From: Patescibacteria group bacterium
Lineage (GTDB): Bacteria; Patescibacteriota; Patescibacteriia; Patescibacteriales; UBA12465
Reading direction: 5' to 3'
NCBI GenBank assembly: GCA_028705215.1
Contig: JAQWDY010000009.1
Coordinates: forward strand, 1 to 32,411
DNA: 32,411 bases
Shown here one piece after another: positions 21,544 to 30,156 of this stretch (the stretch's first letter is position 1; every line of letters starts with the position of its first letter). Position numbers and translations under genes: made by a program. The notes below the pieces were generated by a model. The model had not been told where the DNA came from. It ran no database searches and saw only the letters and a list, made by a program, of their open reading frames with translations.

Positions 21544-24213
21544 TTATAATTCCTTTGCTTTTTCTACCAAAATTTTTGCCTGACTGTCAATTAATACCTG
21601 GTCTCTCCGTTTTAATTCTGACGACAATATTTTATTAGCAATTTCATCTTCAACCTTTTCTTGTAGCAAACGTCGCATCGGCCTAGCGCCAAATTTTGGG
21701 TCATAACCTTCTTTAGCCAACAACATAACTCCCGCTTTATCAGCCTTAAGTCCAATTCCCTTTTTTTCTAAATTACTTTTAATCCCTTTTAGCATTAAAG
21801 TAGCAATTTTAAAAATATCGCGTTCACTTAAAGGTTTAAAAACAATAATGCCATCAAAACGATTAATGAGCTCTGGTCTCATTTTGTCTCGCAAATGCTT
21901 ATCAATCAACTCTTGCTTTATATCACTAATCTCCTTTTTATTTTTAATGCTATCTTGAATAAACTTAGCGCCAATATTAGATGTAGCGATAATAATAGAT
22001 TCAGCAAAACTTATAGTGCGCCCCTGACCATCAGTTAAGCGCCCATCATCTAGTAGTTGTAAGAATAAATTTAAAATATTAGGATTAGCCTTTTCAACTT
22101 CGTCCAATAAAATTAAAGAAAATGGTTTTTTTCTTACCGCTTCAGTTAAATAACCCAAAGAGCCATCAACATCTCCTATCATTTTTCTCACACTATCTTC
22201 ATGTTGGTATTCACTCATATCAACTCTTATCATATAATCTTCACTACCAAAGTATATTTCCGATACCGCCTTAGCTAATTCCGTTTTTCCGACTCCAGTT
22301 GGCCCTAAAAACAAAAAACTAGCAATTGGCCGTTTACTATCTTTTAAGGCGGCTCGTGCTCTTCTTAAACTAGCAGAAACAGCCTTCACGGCCTCCTCTT
22401 GATCAACCATGCGTCGATGAATCTCGGTTTCTAAATTAAGCAGCTTGCTTCCCTCTTCTTCTTTTAACTTTCCAGCCGGTATCCCCGTTTCTGCCTCAAT
22501 CGCCAATGCCACATCTTCTTGAGAGCAAAAAGGCTTCTCCGGATTATTAACACTATTTTTAGCTGATAATTGCGCAGCTTTTTCTAACAAATTAATCGCC
22601 TTTAAAGGAAGTGACTTATCTTTTAAATAACGTGAAGATAACTCGACTGCCTTTTCCAGGGCGCTATAAACAATATAAACATCATACTTTGACTCAAAAA
22701 AGCCGACCTTGCTTTCTAAAATCTGAATGGCTAAGTTTTTATCAGGCTCATCTACACCAACTGTAGTTAAAGCGGTTCCCAGCGCTTTATTTTCTATATA
22801 AAGAGAATAATTATAGTTAGTAATAGTCGCTAGACATAATATATGCTTCCTTGTTATTGCCTCTGATAGAACTTCTGATAAATCTAAACTTTCATCACTG
22901 CCCGCACTGATCCCCGCTAAATTTTCAATATTATCAATGTAGAAAATAATATTTCCTGATCGATTTGCCTCAGAAATACAAGCCAGTAAGCGATCTTGGG
23001 CGCCACTGGCAGTGGTGCCACTGACTATACGAGAAACGTCAATTTCCACCAAACGCTTATCTTTCATAAATTTCGGCACGTTTTCCGCCACCATCATCTG
23101 TGCTAAGCCGCCAATAATTGCCCCCTTGCCAACCCCGTGAGGACCAACTAATAAAACACCAGCGTGACCACCAATAAAATTTTCAAAAATCTCCTCTATT
23201 TCTTTTTGTCGACCAACACATAAGTCGAACTGCCCTGCTTTAGCTTTTAAAGTTAAGTCGTGAGAAAAACGATCAAGCGTTGGCGTTGCAATCGCCGTAT
23301 AGGAACGATTCATTCCTGAATCTGGTTTAAACAACGACAAACGACGATAATCTTGGTATCTTTCTCTTAACTGTCTATCAACCTTAAACCAAGCAACAGT
23401 ATTTAACACCTTATCCTTGTCCACCTCTAACTCATATAAAATCTCTGCTAATTCCTTATCTCTGTCTAAGCAGGCATAAATAATATTTAAAATATTAATG
23501 CTTTTATCTTGTTCGTAAAAAGAAGCGGCAAAAGCCTCTAACATAACTTCCTGCAGTCTTGGTGCCAATTCTCTTAAATTATCCCCCGTTACTGTTTTTA
23601 TAATTTGTCTATCTACCATATTTACCAATCTTTCCACATCAACATTTAAACGAATAAGCAAACTCTGCATCTGTCTATTTTTTAAAGCGGCCCGAAAAAA
23701 GTGAATGATATCAACTTGTGTTGGAATCTTAGAAGCTAACAAAAAGGCATCCTCTAATACTAGATAAGCTTCATCATCTAAAGTTTTGGCGATATTATAG
23801 CGCTTATTCTCTAACTTCTCCTTAGTAAAAAATCTATAATTAATTCTTTTTACCTTTTGACGACGACGACTATATTTAAAAATTAAATAAAGATCAAACC
23901 ACAGAGAGGTTAAAAATACAGAAATTAAAATATCACCTTGCGTCCAGAAAAAAAGAATAGTTAAAGGATCTTTTAATAAATAATCCTGATTAATAAAAAG
24001 CCAGAAGAAAAAAGAGGCCCAACCTAAAAAAATAATAAGCCAAGAAAAGAAACCAAGAATTTTATCAAGCTGACGCTTCGTACGATCAAGTGCGATTAAT
24101 GATTTTTTTATAGTTTTTTGCCAATATAAAAAGCGCCCTAAAAACCAAGCGCCCTGATTATTGCTCACACTATCTCTGCTAAACTCTAATTTTATTGACT
24201 TATTATACTCCAT
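21544..24213 (-). CDS. Membrane-anchored Clp-like AAA+ protein with degenerate first ATPase domain
   Basis: The 889-residue protein has two membrane helices (about 51-74 and 84-112), a Clp-N-like helical region (about 145-275), AAA+ D1 (about 320-500) and AAA+ D2 (about 595-880). D2 is canonical in its nucleotide motifs: Walker A GPTGVGKT (637-644), Walker B LLDE (702-705), sensor 1 TSN and sensor 2 GARPMRR. D1 is not: Walker A is GPHGVGKG (357-364, Thr lost), Walker B is YIDN (425-428, Glu lost), the arginine-finger segment ALERRF is ALGTAL and the KYRG pore motif is TASG. The D2 pore segment is also shortened. It overlaps the upstream small membrane gene by 11 bases. It is probably a membrane-tethered remodeller or scaffold. 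Confidence 0.85.
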   Translation of the reverse strand: MEYNKSIKLEFSRDSVSNNQGAWFLGRFLYWQKTIKKSLIALDRTKRQLDKILGFFSWLIIFLGWASFFFWLFINQDYLLKDPLTILFFWTQGDILISVFLTSLWFDLYLIFKYSRRRQKVKRINYRFFTKEKLENKRYNIAKTLDDEAYLVLEDAFLLASKIPTQVDIIHFFRAALKNRQMQSLLIRLNVDVERLVNMVDRQIIKTVTGDNLRELAPRLQEVMLEAFAASFYEQDKSINILNIIYACLDRDKELAEILYELEVDKDKVLNTVAWFKVDRQLRERYQDYRRLSLFKPDSGMNRSYTAIATPTLDRFSHDLTLKAKAGQFDLCVGRQKEIEEIFENFIGGHAGVLLVGPHGVGKGAIIGGLAQMMVAENVPKFMKDKRLVEIDVSRIVSGTTASGAQDRLLACISEANRSGNIIFYIDNIENLAGISAGSDESLDLSEVLSEAITRKHILCLATITNYNYSLYIENKALGTALTTVGVDEPDKNLAIQILESKVGFFESKYDVYIVYSALEKAVELSSRYLKDKSLPLKAINLLEKAAQLSAKNSVNNPEKPFCSQEDVALAIEAETGIPAGKLKEEEGSKLLNLETEIHRRMVDQEEAVKAVSASLRRARAALKDSKRPIASFLFLGPTGVGKTELAKAVSEIYFGSEDYMIRVDMSEYQHEDSVRKMIGDVDGSLGYLTEAVRKKPFSLILLDEVEKANPNILNLFLQLLDDGRLTDGQGRTISFAESIIIATSNIGAKFIQDSIKNKKEISDIKQELIDKHLRDKMRPELINRFDGIIVFKPLSERDIFKIATLMLKGIKSNLEKKGIGLKADKAGVMLLAKEGYDPKFGARPMRRLLQEKVEDEIANKILSSELKRRDQVLIDSQAKILVEKAKEL

Positions 24214-24583
24214 AGAAGGATACTAATTGAAAAAACAAGGATAAAAACAAAAAAATAGGCCCAGCAAGCCATAATAAAATACTAACAATAAAAACAATTA
24301 ACCAAAATATAAGAAAAAGTCCCCGAAAAATTACTTGAATTAACCTTACAAAAAAACTAATAATTCTTCCTGCCCAATCATATTGTCCATACATGGGAAC
24401 AAGGATATTCTTTAACCAAATAGAAAAACCAAGCGCCTTTTCTCTTTGACATAAAAAACGCCAACCTTTTTTTATCATTTCCAAAAACCCCACGCTGTAC
24501 CACCAGATTGGAAAAATGACTATATCAGAGATGATTTTTAAAATTATTTGGCTACCGTAAGTCAAAAAATTATGTTTAAACAT
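24203..24583 (-). CDS. Small membrane protein coupled to the Clp-like gene
   Basis: This 126-residue protein has about three hydrophobic segments (about 10-35, 72-95 and 95-122), with a basic, polar middle (KKGWRFLCQREKALG). It has no known motif that I recognise. Its stop overlaps the start of the membrane-anchored Clp-like gene by 11 bases, implying coupled translation and perhaps a shared membrane complex. It is the first gene of the minus-strand run, opposite clpB. Confidence 0.72.
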   Translation of the reverse strand: MFKHNFLTYGSQIILKIISDIVIFPIWWYSVGFLEMIKKGWRFLCQREKALGFSIWLKNILVPMYGQYDWAGRIISFFVRLIQVIFRGLFLIFWLIVFIVSILLWLAGPIFLFLSLFFQLVSFYGV

Positions 24584-24602
24584 AAAACAAATTTATATTT
24601 TT

Positions 24603-24631
24603 ATTTTATCATAAAAGCAAAATTCTAACAA
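24603..24631 (-). promoter_or_regulatory. Promoter of the Clp-like/small membrane protein operon
   Basis: On the minus strand, TTGTTA (24626-24631) and TAAAAT (24603-24608) have a 17-base spacer. TG precedes the -10 (TGATAAAAT), so it is also an extended -10. The start of the 126-residue gene is 19 bases downstream. Confidence 0.55.
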
Positions 24632-24677
24632 TTAATAAATTAAATAAAATAAGAAAATATTATCATTCCTATTACTG

Positions 24678-24706
24678 TTGACACTTGGAAATTATTATAT
24701 TAAGAT
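24678..24706 (+). promoter_or_regulatory. Sigma-70 promoter of clpB
   Basis: TTGACA (24678-24683, consensus) and TAAGAT (24701-24706) are separated by exactly 17 bases. The expected start point (near 24713) lies in the CIRCE element that follows. Confidence 0.8.
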
Positions 24707-24710
24707 AGGG

Positions 24711-24737
24711 TTAGCACTCTAATATAAAGACTGCTAA
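24711..24737 (+). promoter_or_regulatory. CIRCE element (HrcA operator)
   Basis: TTAGCACTC, nine bases, then GACTGCTAA matches the CIRCE consensus TTAGCACTC-N9-GAGTGCTAA with a single mismatch (the G of the second half-site reads C). The position, over the start point of clpB, fits repression by HrcA with release on heat shock. The hrcA gene itself is not in this window. Confidence 0.9.
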
Positions 24738-24761
24738 ATTAATAAAAATTTTAATTTAAAT

Positions 24762-27401
24762 ATGTTTAATAAATTTACAGACAAATCGCAAGAAGTAATA
24801 ATTAATTCGCAGATAATTGCGTCCGATTACGGTCAAGGCAATATTGAAGCTTTACATATATTTTTAGCACTCTTAGAGCAGAGTGAGGGGTTGGTAAAGC
24901 CAATTTTAGAGAAATTAAAAATAGACCCCGAACAAATGGAAGCACAAATTGTTAAAGCCTTAAACGATCTTCCCAAGGGCAAGGTTAATAAAAGTGATGG
25001 CCCAATTCAAGCGGTATCTGGAACTGCTGAAACAGCAACTATTTTAGAACGAGCAAAAAAAGAGGCTGATGGCATGAATGACGAGTTTATTTCAACTGAA
25101 CACATTTTTCTCGCCCTTATTGGCGTCCCTACTGCTGCCCAAAATATCTTGCTTTCTTTTAAGGTAGAATACGATAAAGTAAAAGAGATATTAAAAGATT
25201 TGCGCGGCTCACAAGTAATTAGTGACCCCTTCCCTGAAAATAAGTATAGGGTGCTGGAAAAATACACCACCAACTTAACTGAAATGGCTCGACAGGAAAA
25301 ACTAGATCCTGTGATTGGTCGTGATCAAGAAATAAGGCGCATCATGCAAGTTCTGCTACGTCGCACTAAAAATAATCCCGTACTAATTGGCGAGGCAGGA
25401 ACAGGAAAAACGGCTATTGTTGAAGGTTTGGCACAAAGAATCATTTCTGGCGATGTTCCTGAAAACCTGAAAAACAAAGAAATAATTACTCTTGATTTAG
25501 GCGCCTTAATAGCAGGTGCAAAATTTCGTGGTGAATTTGAAGATAGGCTAAAGGCGGTTTTAAAAGAAGTAAAATCTAATAATGATAAATTTATAATATT
25601 TATCGATGAGCTTCACACTTTAATTGGCGCTGGCGCCTCTGAAGGAGCAATGGACGCCTCCAACATGTTAAAGCCCGTCTTAGCCCGCGGTGAATTGCGT
25701 ACTATTGGCGCTACCACCACTAAGGAATATCAAAAATATATTGAAAAAGACTCTGCCTTAGAACGTCGTTTTCAACCAATATATGTCGCTGAGCCCAGTT
25801 TAGACGATACCATATCCATGTTACGTGGTTTAAAGGAAAAATATGAGGTCCACCATGGTGTTCGTATTACTGATAACGCGGTGATTGCGGCTGCTAAATT
25901 ATCAAATCGTTACATTAGTGACCGCTTCCTGCCCGATAAAGCAGTTGATCTAATCGATGAAGCGACTTCATCGCTGCGCATGGAAATTGATTCCATGCCA
26001 GATGAACTTGATCAATTAAAACGAAAGATAAAGCAATTAGAACTAAATAAGGCGGGGCTACAAACTAGTGAAAATAAAAAATCTAGTAAAATTCGCAATA
26101 TAAATCAAGAGTTAGCAAAACTAAAAGAAAGAGCTAACCAAATAGAGCTGCATTGGAATAATGAAAAAAATATAATTTCTGATATCAGAAAATCAAAAAA
26201 AGAAATTGAAGATTTAAAAATTAAGGCCGAAATTGCCCAAAGACAAGGAGCTGATTTAAATGAGGTGGCAAAAATTAAATACGGCCTTGTCCCTGAGCTC
26301 GAAAAAAAGATTGACACCTTGCAAGCTGAACTCTTAAAAATTCAAAAGAAAGGCCAGCGCATACTAAAAGAAGAAGTTGATGAAGAAGATATCGCTAAAG
26401 TGGTCGCTCGCTGGACAGGGATTCCAGTTAATAAAATGTTGCAAGATGAAATTAAAAAACTAAGTAATGCTGAAGAGTTTATAAACCGCGCGGTTGTTGG
26501 CCAAGAAGAAGCAATTAAAGCAATTGCTAATGCTCTACGTCGCTCTCGTGCTGGCATTAATGAAGAAAAAAAACCGATTGGCTCCTTTCTTTTTATTGGC
26601 CCTACTGGTGTAGGAAAAACTGAGTTAGCTAAAGTTTTAGCTAAATTCATGTTCAATGATGAAAAATCATTAATTCGACTTGATATGAGCGAATTTATGG
26701 AAAAGCACTCAGTTGCTAAAATAATTGGCTCACCACCTGGATATATTGGGCATGATGAAGGCGGACAGCTTAGTGATAAGGTTAGACGTCGACCATATAG
26801 CGTTGTTTTATTTGATGAAATTGAAAAAGCGCATCCTGATATGTTTAACATCCTATTACAAATTCTCGATGATGGCCGCTTAACAGACTCCAAGGGACGC
26901 GTAGTTAATTTTAAAAATACTATTATTATCATGACCTCTAACTTAGGCAATGAGGTAATTAAACAATACTCCATTGGCTTTAATGCTGATGATGAAAAAC
27001 CAAATTCAAAAATAAGACAAGAGGAAATGAAAAATAAAATAGATAGTATTTTAAAAAAGAATTTCAAGTTAGAATTTCTAAATCGCATTGATGAAACTGT
27101 ACTCTTCCAAAATCTAACCCCTAAGGCTCTAGAAAAAATAGTTGATTTAGAGTTGATTAAAATTGAAAAAAGATTAGCAAATAAAAATATCAACCTCAAG
27201 ATTGGGGTAAAAGTGAAAAAGATGCTAGCGGAAAAAGGATATGATATTACCTTTGGTGCTCGTCCTCTAAAAAGAATCATCCAAAATCTTATTCTTGATG
27301 AACTGGCCCTGGAAATAATTGAAGGCAAAATTAATGAAGGTGCTAAGGTAAAAATCAATCTTGATAGTAAGAATAGAGTTGAAATAATTAGTCAAAAATA
27401 A
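24762..27401 (+). CDS. clpB: ClpB disaggregase
   Basis: This is an 879-residue hexameric AAA+ chaperone that extracts proteins from aggregates with DnaK. It has an N domain (1-150), D1 with [31 protein letters not shown] pore and ALERRFQP arginine fingers, a long coiled-coil M domain (about 400-540), and D2 with [29 protein letters not shown] pore and GARPLKR sensor 2. The long M domain separates ClpB from ClpC. All catalytic residues are intact, in contrast to the Clp-like gene transcribed away from it. A CIRCE operator overlaps its start point, so it is probably heat-inducible. No Shine-Dalgarno site is seen. Confidence 0.96.
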   Translation: MFNKFTDKSQEVIINSQIIASDYGQGNIEALHIFLALLEQSEGLVKPILEKLKIDPEQMEAQIVKALNDLPKGKVNKSDGPIQAVSGTAETATILERAKKEADGMNDEFISTEHIFLALIGVPTAAQNILLSFKVEYDKVKEILKDLRGSQVISDPFPENKYRVLEKYTTNLTEMARQEKLDPVIGRDQEIRRIMQVLLRRTKNNPVLIGEAGTGKTAIVEGLAQRIISGDVPENLKNKEIITLDLGALIAGAKFRGEFEDRLKAVLKEVKSNNDKFIIFIDELHTLIGAGASEGAMDASNMLKPVLARGELRTIGATTTKEYQKYIEKDSALERRFQPIYVAEPSLDDTISMLRGLKEKYEVHHGVRITDNAVIAAAKLSNRYISDRFLPDKAVDLIDEATSSLRMEIDSMPDELDQLKRKIKQLELNKAGLQTSENKKSSKIRNINQELAKLKERANQIELHWNNEKNIISDIRKSKKEIEDLKIKAEIAQRQGADLNEVAKIKYGLVPELEKKIDTLQAELLKIQKKGQRILKEEVDEEDIAKVVARWTGIPVNKMLQDEIKKLSNAEEFINRAVVGQEEAIKAIANALRRSRAGINEEKKPIGSFLFIGPTGVGKTELAKVLAKFMFNDEKSLIRLDMSEFMEKHSVAKIIGSPPGYIGHDEGGQLSDKVRRRPYSVVLFDEIEKAHPDMFNILLQILDDGRLTDSKGRVVNFKNTIIIMTSNLGNEVIKQYSIGFNADDEKPNSKIRQEEMKNKIDSILKKNFKLEFLNRIDETVLFQNLTPKALEKIVDLELIKIEKRLANKNINLKIGVKVKKMLAEKGYDITFGARPLKRIIQNLILDELALEIIEGKINEGAKVKINLDSKNRVEIISQK

Positions 27402-27422
27402 GGTTAAAATGAGGTTAAAATA
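27401..27422 (+). repeat. Tandem 11-bp repeat after clpB
   Basis: AGGTTAAAATG is followed at once by AGGTTAAAATA (10 of 11 identical). The first copy starts on the last base of the clpB stop codon. It looks like a small slippage duplication with no evident function. Confidence 0.6.
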
Positions 27423-27455
27423 ACAAAAATCCAAGTCTTTGGATTTTTGTTTTTA
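27422..27455 (+). terminator. Rho-independent terminator of clpB
   Basis: A long stem ACAAAAATCCAA / TTGGATTTTTGT with loop GTCT (27423-27450), followed by TTTTT, ends the clpB transcript 21 bases after the stop. Confidence 0.9.
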
Positions 27456-27468
27456 TATCCCCGCTCTG

Positions 27469-27497
27469 TTGCTTCAAACAGCTAAATATATTATAAT
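27469..27497 (+). promoter_or_regulatory. Sigma-70 promoter of the 27519-30660 unit
   Basis: TTGCTT (27469-27474) and TATAAT (27492-27497, perfect) are separated by 17 bases, with the first ATG 21 bases downstream. It follows the clpB terminator and would drive the secreted repeat protein and the genes after it down to def. Confidence 0.75.
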
Positions 27498-27518
27498 AAA
27501 AACACTTTAATACTAAAA

Positions 27519-29039
27519 ATGAATTTAAAAAACAAACACATGAAAACACCTTATTTAGTTATAAATTATTTAATTTTAATTTTTGTAATTCTACCTTTTT
27601 TCTCTGTTCCAACTAAGGCACAAAGCCTCATTGATCCTGATTTTGATCCAAATAATATAATTTCCGACGATGAAATTTTAAATACTGATTCCATGACTTT
27701 AGTGGATATTCAAAATTTCCTACAAAAAAATAATAGCTACCTGGCAAATTACATAACAGCCAACAGCAACGGAATCATGAAAACAGCGGCTGAAATTATT
27801 TATGACGCTACTAATCGTAATTTTGATTGCGATGGTGTTATTTTAAGCGAGACCCCAACCGAAGAAGAAAAGAGATTAAAATGTCGCACCATTAAAACCA
27901 TTAGTCCTAAATTCATGTTGGTGCTTATTCAAAAAGAATCAAGTTTAATTGAAAATTCTAATCCTACTCAAAATAATTTAGATTGGGCAACCGGTTATGG
28001 CTGTCCCGATAATTGGGCTTGCAACCCCTACTATAAAGGTTTCGGAAAACAGATAAACAGTGCCGCCTTACAATTTCGCGCTTACATGAAAGAACCTCAA
28101 AATTATAATTACAAAGCTGGACAGGCTTACACTTTTACCAATCCCTATGGCACCATATCTCAAGAAAAAATGACCGTTATTCCTCAAAACCAGGCAACAG
28201 CCGCTTTATACAACTACACGCCCCATGTTTTTAATGGTAATTACAATGTATATCGTTTATTTAAACGTTATTTTCCAGAAGAAACAAATAATGTACCTTC
28301 TCAACCCAAACTATATCCTGATGGATCATTATTAAAAACAGCTGATAATCCTGGCATTTGGTTAATTGAAGGTGGTGTTAAAAGACCATTTTTAAATTAT
28401 GCGTCCTTTATTTCTCGCTTCTCTCCTAATCAAATAATTATCACTAAACCAGAAATACTCGCCGCCTATCCTCAAGGTGAAAATATTAAATTCCCAGATT
28501 ATTCCTTAGTACAAACTCCTAATGAAACTATCTATTTACTAGTGGGCAAGGAAAAGCGCCCCTTCGACAGTTTGGAAACCTTTAAGAGAATTGGTTTTAA
28601 TGCCGACGAAATAGAAGCTGCAAGTATATCCGAATTGGACGGCTATATAATTGGCAATGCGATTACCGCTACCTCTACTTATGTCACTGGCGCTCTTTTG
28701 CAAGATATTACCACCGGCGGTGTTTACTACGTTGAAAATGGAACCAAGGCCCCTCTTCTTGACAAAGCCTTTCTAACCACAAAATACAAAGGGGAAGATA
28801 TTATCAAGGTAAATCCAGAAATTCTAGAAAAATACGTTAAAATTGACCCTATTTTATTTCCTGATGGAACCCTGCTAAAATCTAACTCCTTCCCTGCTGT
28901 CTACTTAATTTCTAATGGCAAAAAAAGAGTATTCGTTAATGGAGAAATATTTAAAAGTCTTGGTTATAGTGATGCTAATATAATCACAGTATCCTCTCAA
29001 GTGCTTTACCAATATCCTCTTGGTGAAGCAATTCAATAA
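27519..29039 (+). CDS. Secreted protein: lysozyme-like domain plus four ~60-residue repeats
   Basis: The 506-residue exported protein has a signal peptide ending near PTKAQ (about residue 35). Residues about 55-250 resemble a lytic-transglycosylase/lysozyme-like fold, with a possible catalytic Glu in LVLIQKESSL, a Cys-containing CPDNWACNPY loop and FNGNYNVYRLFKRYF. Residues about 258-505 are four repeats, each built on (F/Y)PDGSLLK...(V)YLI..G.KRPF....F...G(Y/F)...I......L..YP.G. The third is the most drifted (TGALLQD...VYYVENGTKAPL). They probably bind cell wall or another surface ligand. ATGs at 27519 and 27540 are both possible. The gene ends 1 base before the next one. Confidence 0.78.
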   Translation: MNLKNKHMKTPYLVINYLILIFVILPFFSVPTKAQSLIDPDFDPNNIISDDEILNTDSMTLVDIQNFLQKNNSYLANYITANSNGIMKTAAEIIYDATNRNFDCDGVILSETPTEEEKRLKCRTIKTISPKFMLVLIQKESSLIENSNPTQNNLDWATGYGCPDNWACNPYYKGFGKQINSAALQFRAYMKEPQNYNYKAGQAYTFTNPYGTISQEKMTVIPQNQATAALYNYTPHVFNGNYNVYRLFKRYFPEETNNVPSQPKLYPDGSLLKTADNPGIWLIEGGVKRPFLNYASFISRFSPNQIIITKPEILAAYPQGENIKFPDYSLVQTPNETIYLLVGKEKRPFDSLETFKRIGFNADEIEAASISELDGYIIGNAITATSTYVTGALLQDITTGGVYYVENGTKAPLLDKAFLTTKYKGEDIIKVNPEILEKYVKIDPILFPDGTLLKSNSFPAVYLISNGKKRVFVNGEIFKSLGYSDANIITVSSQVLYQYPLGEAIQ

Positions 29040-29040
29040 T

Positions 29041-29838
29041 ATGGCCATCATAAAAAGTTATTTACTGCCTCATTCCCCCCTACTTATTCCTGAAATTGGC
29101 AAAGCTAATCATGGTTTAATGCAAAAAACAGCCTTAGTTTATGAGAATATTAAAACAGAATTAAAAAATAATAAAATTGATTCTGTGGTAATCATAACCC
29201 CTCACGGGCACGAGCAAATTAATAATTTTTTAATTAATTGTTCGCCTGATTTAGATATTAATTTCCAGGATTTTGGCTTTATACCCCCTAAAACAACTAT
29301 AAAAGGCGACATCCCTTTAGCTGATCAAATTAAAAATACTCTACAAGAAGAATTTCCCCTAAAACAAGTGTCTTATTTAACTCTTGATTATGGTAGCGGC
29401 ATCCCTCTGTATCTACTTAAAGAACAAAGCTATGATTTTAAAGCCTTAACTATTACTCCCACCAGTGATTTAGACTTAAATATTCAAGCTGCTTTTGGTG
29501 AAAAATTATATCCTATTTTAGAAAACAGTCCCAAACGTATCGCCCTTATTGCTTCTGGGGATTTATCTCATCGTCTAATGCGAAAATCTCCTGGTGGATA
29601 TTCCCCCAAGGGACCAAAATTTGATAATAAAGTAATAGAATATTTAAGTTACCCGGAAACTGCACTTAACAATCTTCTTAACATGGATAAAAACATAATA
29701 TTAGCCGCCAGTGAATGTGGCTTAAAACCTATTTTAATGCTTTTGGGTGTTTTAAAAAATAAAAGTTGGAAACCAGACATACTTGCTTATCAAACTGATT
29801 TTGGTGTAGGCTACTTAAGCTTAGAATTTGTTTTCTAG
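29041..29838 (+). CDS. Class III extradiol dioxygenase / MEMO-like protein
   Basis: This 265-residue protein starts MAIIKSYLLPHSPLLIPEIG, typical of the LigB-like domain found alone or next to AMMECR1 (AmmeMemoRadiSam system). Other family blocks are TPHGHEQ, SGDLSHRL...GGYSPKGPKFD and ASECGLKP, which include the His, Asp and Glu residues that form the metal site in dioxygenases. The true substrate is unknown; MEMO homologues may not be ring-cleaving enzymes. The ATG at 29041 is preferred over 29020, since the earlier start overlaps the preceding gene and the N-terminal motif begins right after. No AMMECR1 or radical SAM partner is adjacent. Confidence 0.82.
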   Translation: MAIIKSYLLPHSPLLIPEIGKANHGLMQKTALVYENIKTELKNNKIDSVVIITPHGHEQINNFLINCSPDLDINFQDFGFIPPKTTIKGDIPLADQIKNTLQEEFPLKQVSYLTLDYGSGIPLYLLKEQSYDFKALTITPTSDLDLNIQAAFGEKLYPILENSPKRIALIASGDLSHRLMRKSPGGYSPKGPKFDNKVIEYLSYPETALNNLLNMDKNIILAASECGLKPILMLLGVLKNKSWKPDILAYQTDFGVGYLSLEFVF

Positions 29839-29870
29839 CGCTTAAAAGAAAAAATAAAAAAAATAAAAAT

Positions 29871-30152
29871 ATGAAAGAAGATGATACAAAAAATAATTTT
29901 TCTTCTTTTTCCGAAATATTTAAAAATAAAAAAACCGTTAAACCACCTGCCTACCCCTGGCAAGATTTAGCTCTTAAAATTATTACTGAATTAGGAATCC
30001 CCAACTTTAAGAAGTCTTCGGTTTTTAAAATCTGTAAAGAATTGCCTGCCCACGTTGTAAAAAGAGCAGCTGATGACACTAAAGAATTGTGTCCTGGCGG
30101 CAACAGCTGGCAATACTTTTTTAAAGTAATCGACAGTATAAAGAAAAAATAA
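29871..30152 (+). CDS. Small conserved-looking protein of unknown function
   Basis: The 93-residue protein has a polar, low-complexity N terminus (about 1-25), then a compact domain starting KPPAYPWQDLALKIITELGIP and continuing NFKKSSVFKICKELPAHVVKRAADDTKELC. It looks like a small helical, perhaps nucleic-acid-binding domain, and I recall similar unnamed proteins in Patescibacteria, but I cannot name a family. It is followed by def after 4 bases, so it is probably co-translated with it. Confidence 0.72.
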   Translation: MKEDDTKNNFSSFSEIFKNKKTVKPPAYPWQDLALKIITELGIPNFKKSSVFKICKELPAHVVKRAADDTKELCPGGNSWQYFFKVIDSIKKK

Positions 30153-30156
30153 TTAT

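Noticed and set aside
26342-27358. Long open frame (338 codons) antisense to the clpB 3' half
   Set aside because: It is the mirror of a fully motif-supported AAA+ domain, has a Ser/Leu/Phe-rich composition typical of antisense frames, and has no recognisable motif.
24762-27401. ClpC instead of ClpB
   Set aside because: The coiled-coil middle domain is of full ClpB length and sequence type, and I see no ClpP-docking GF loop.
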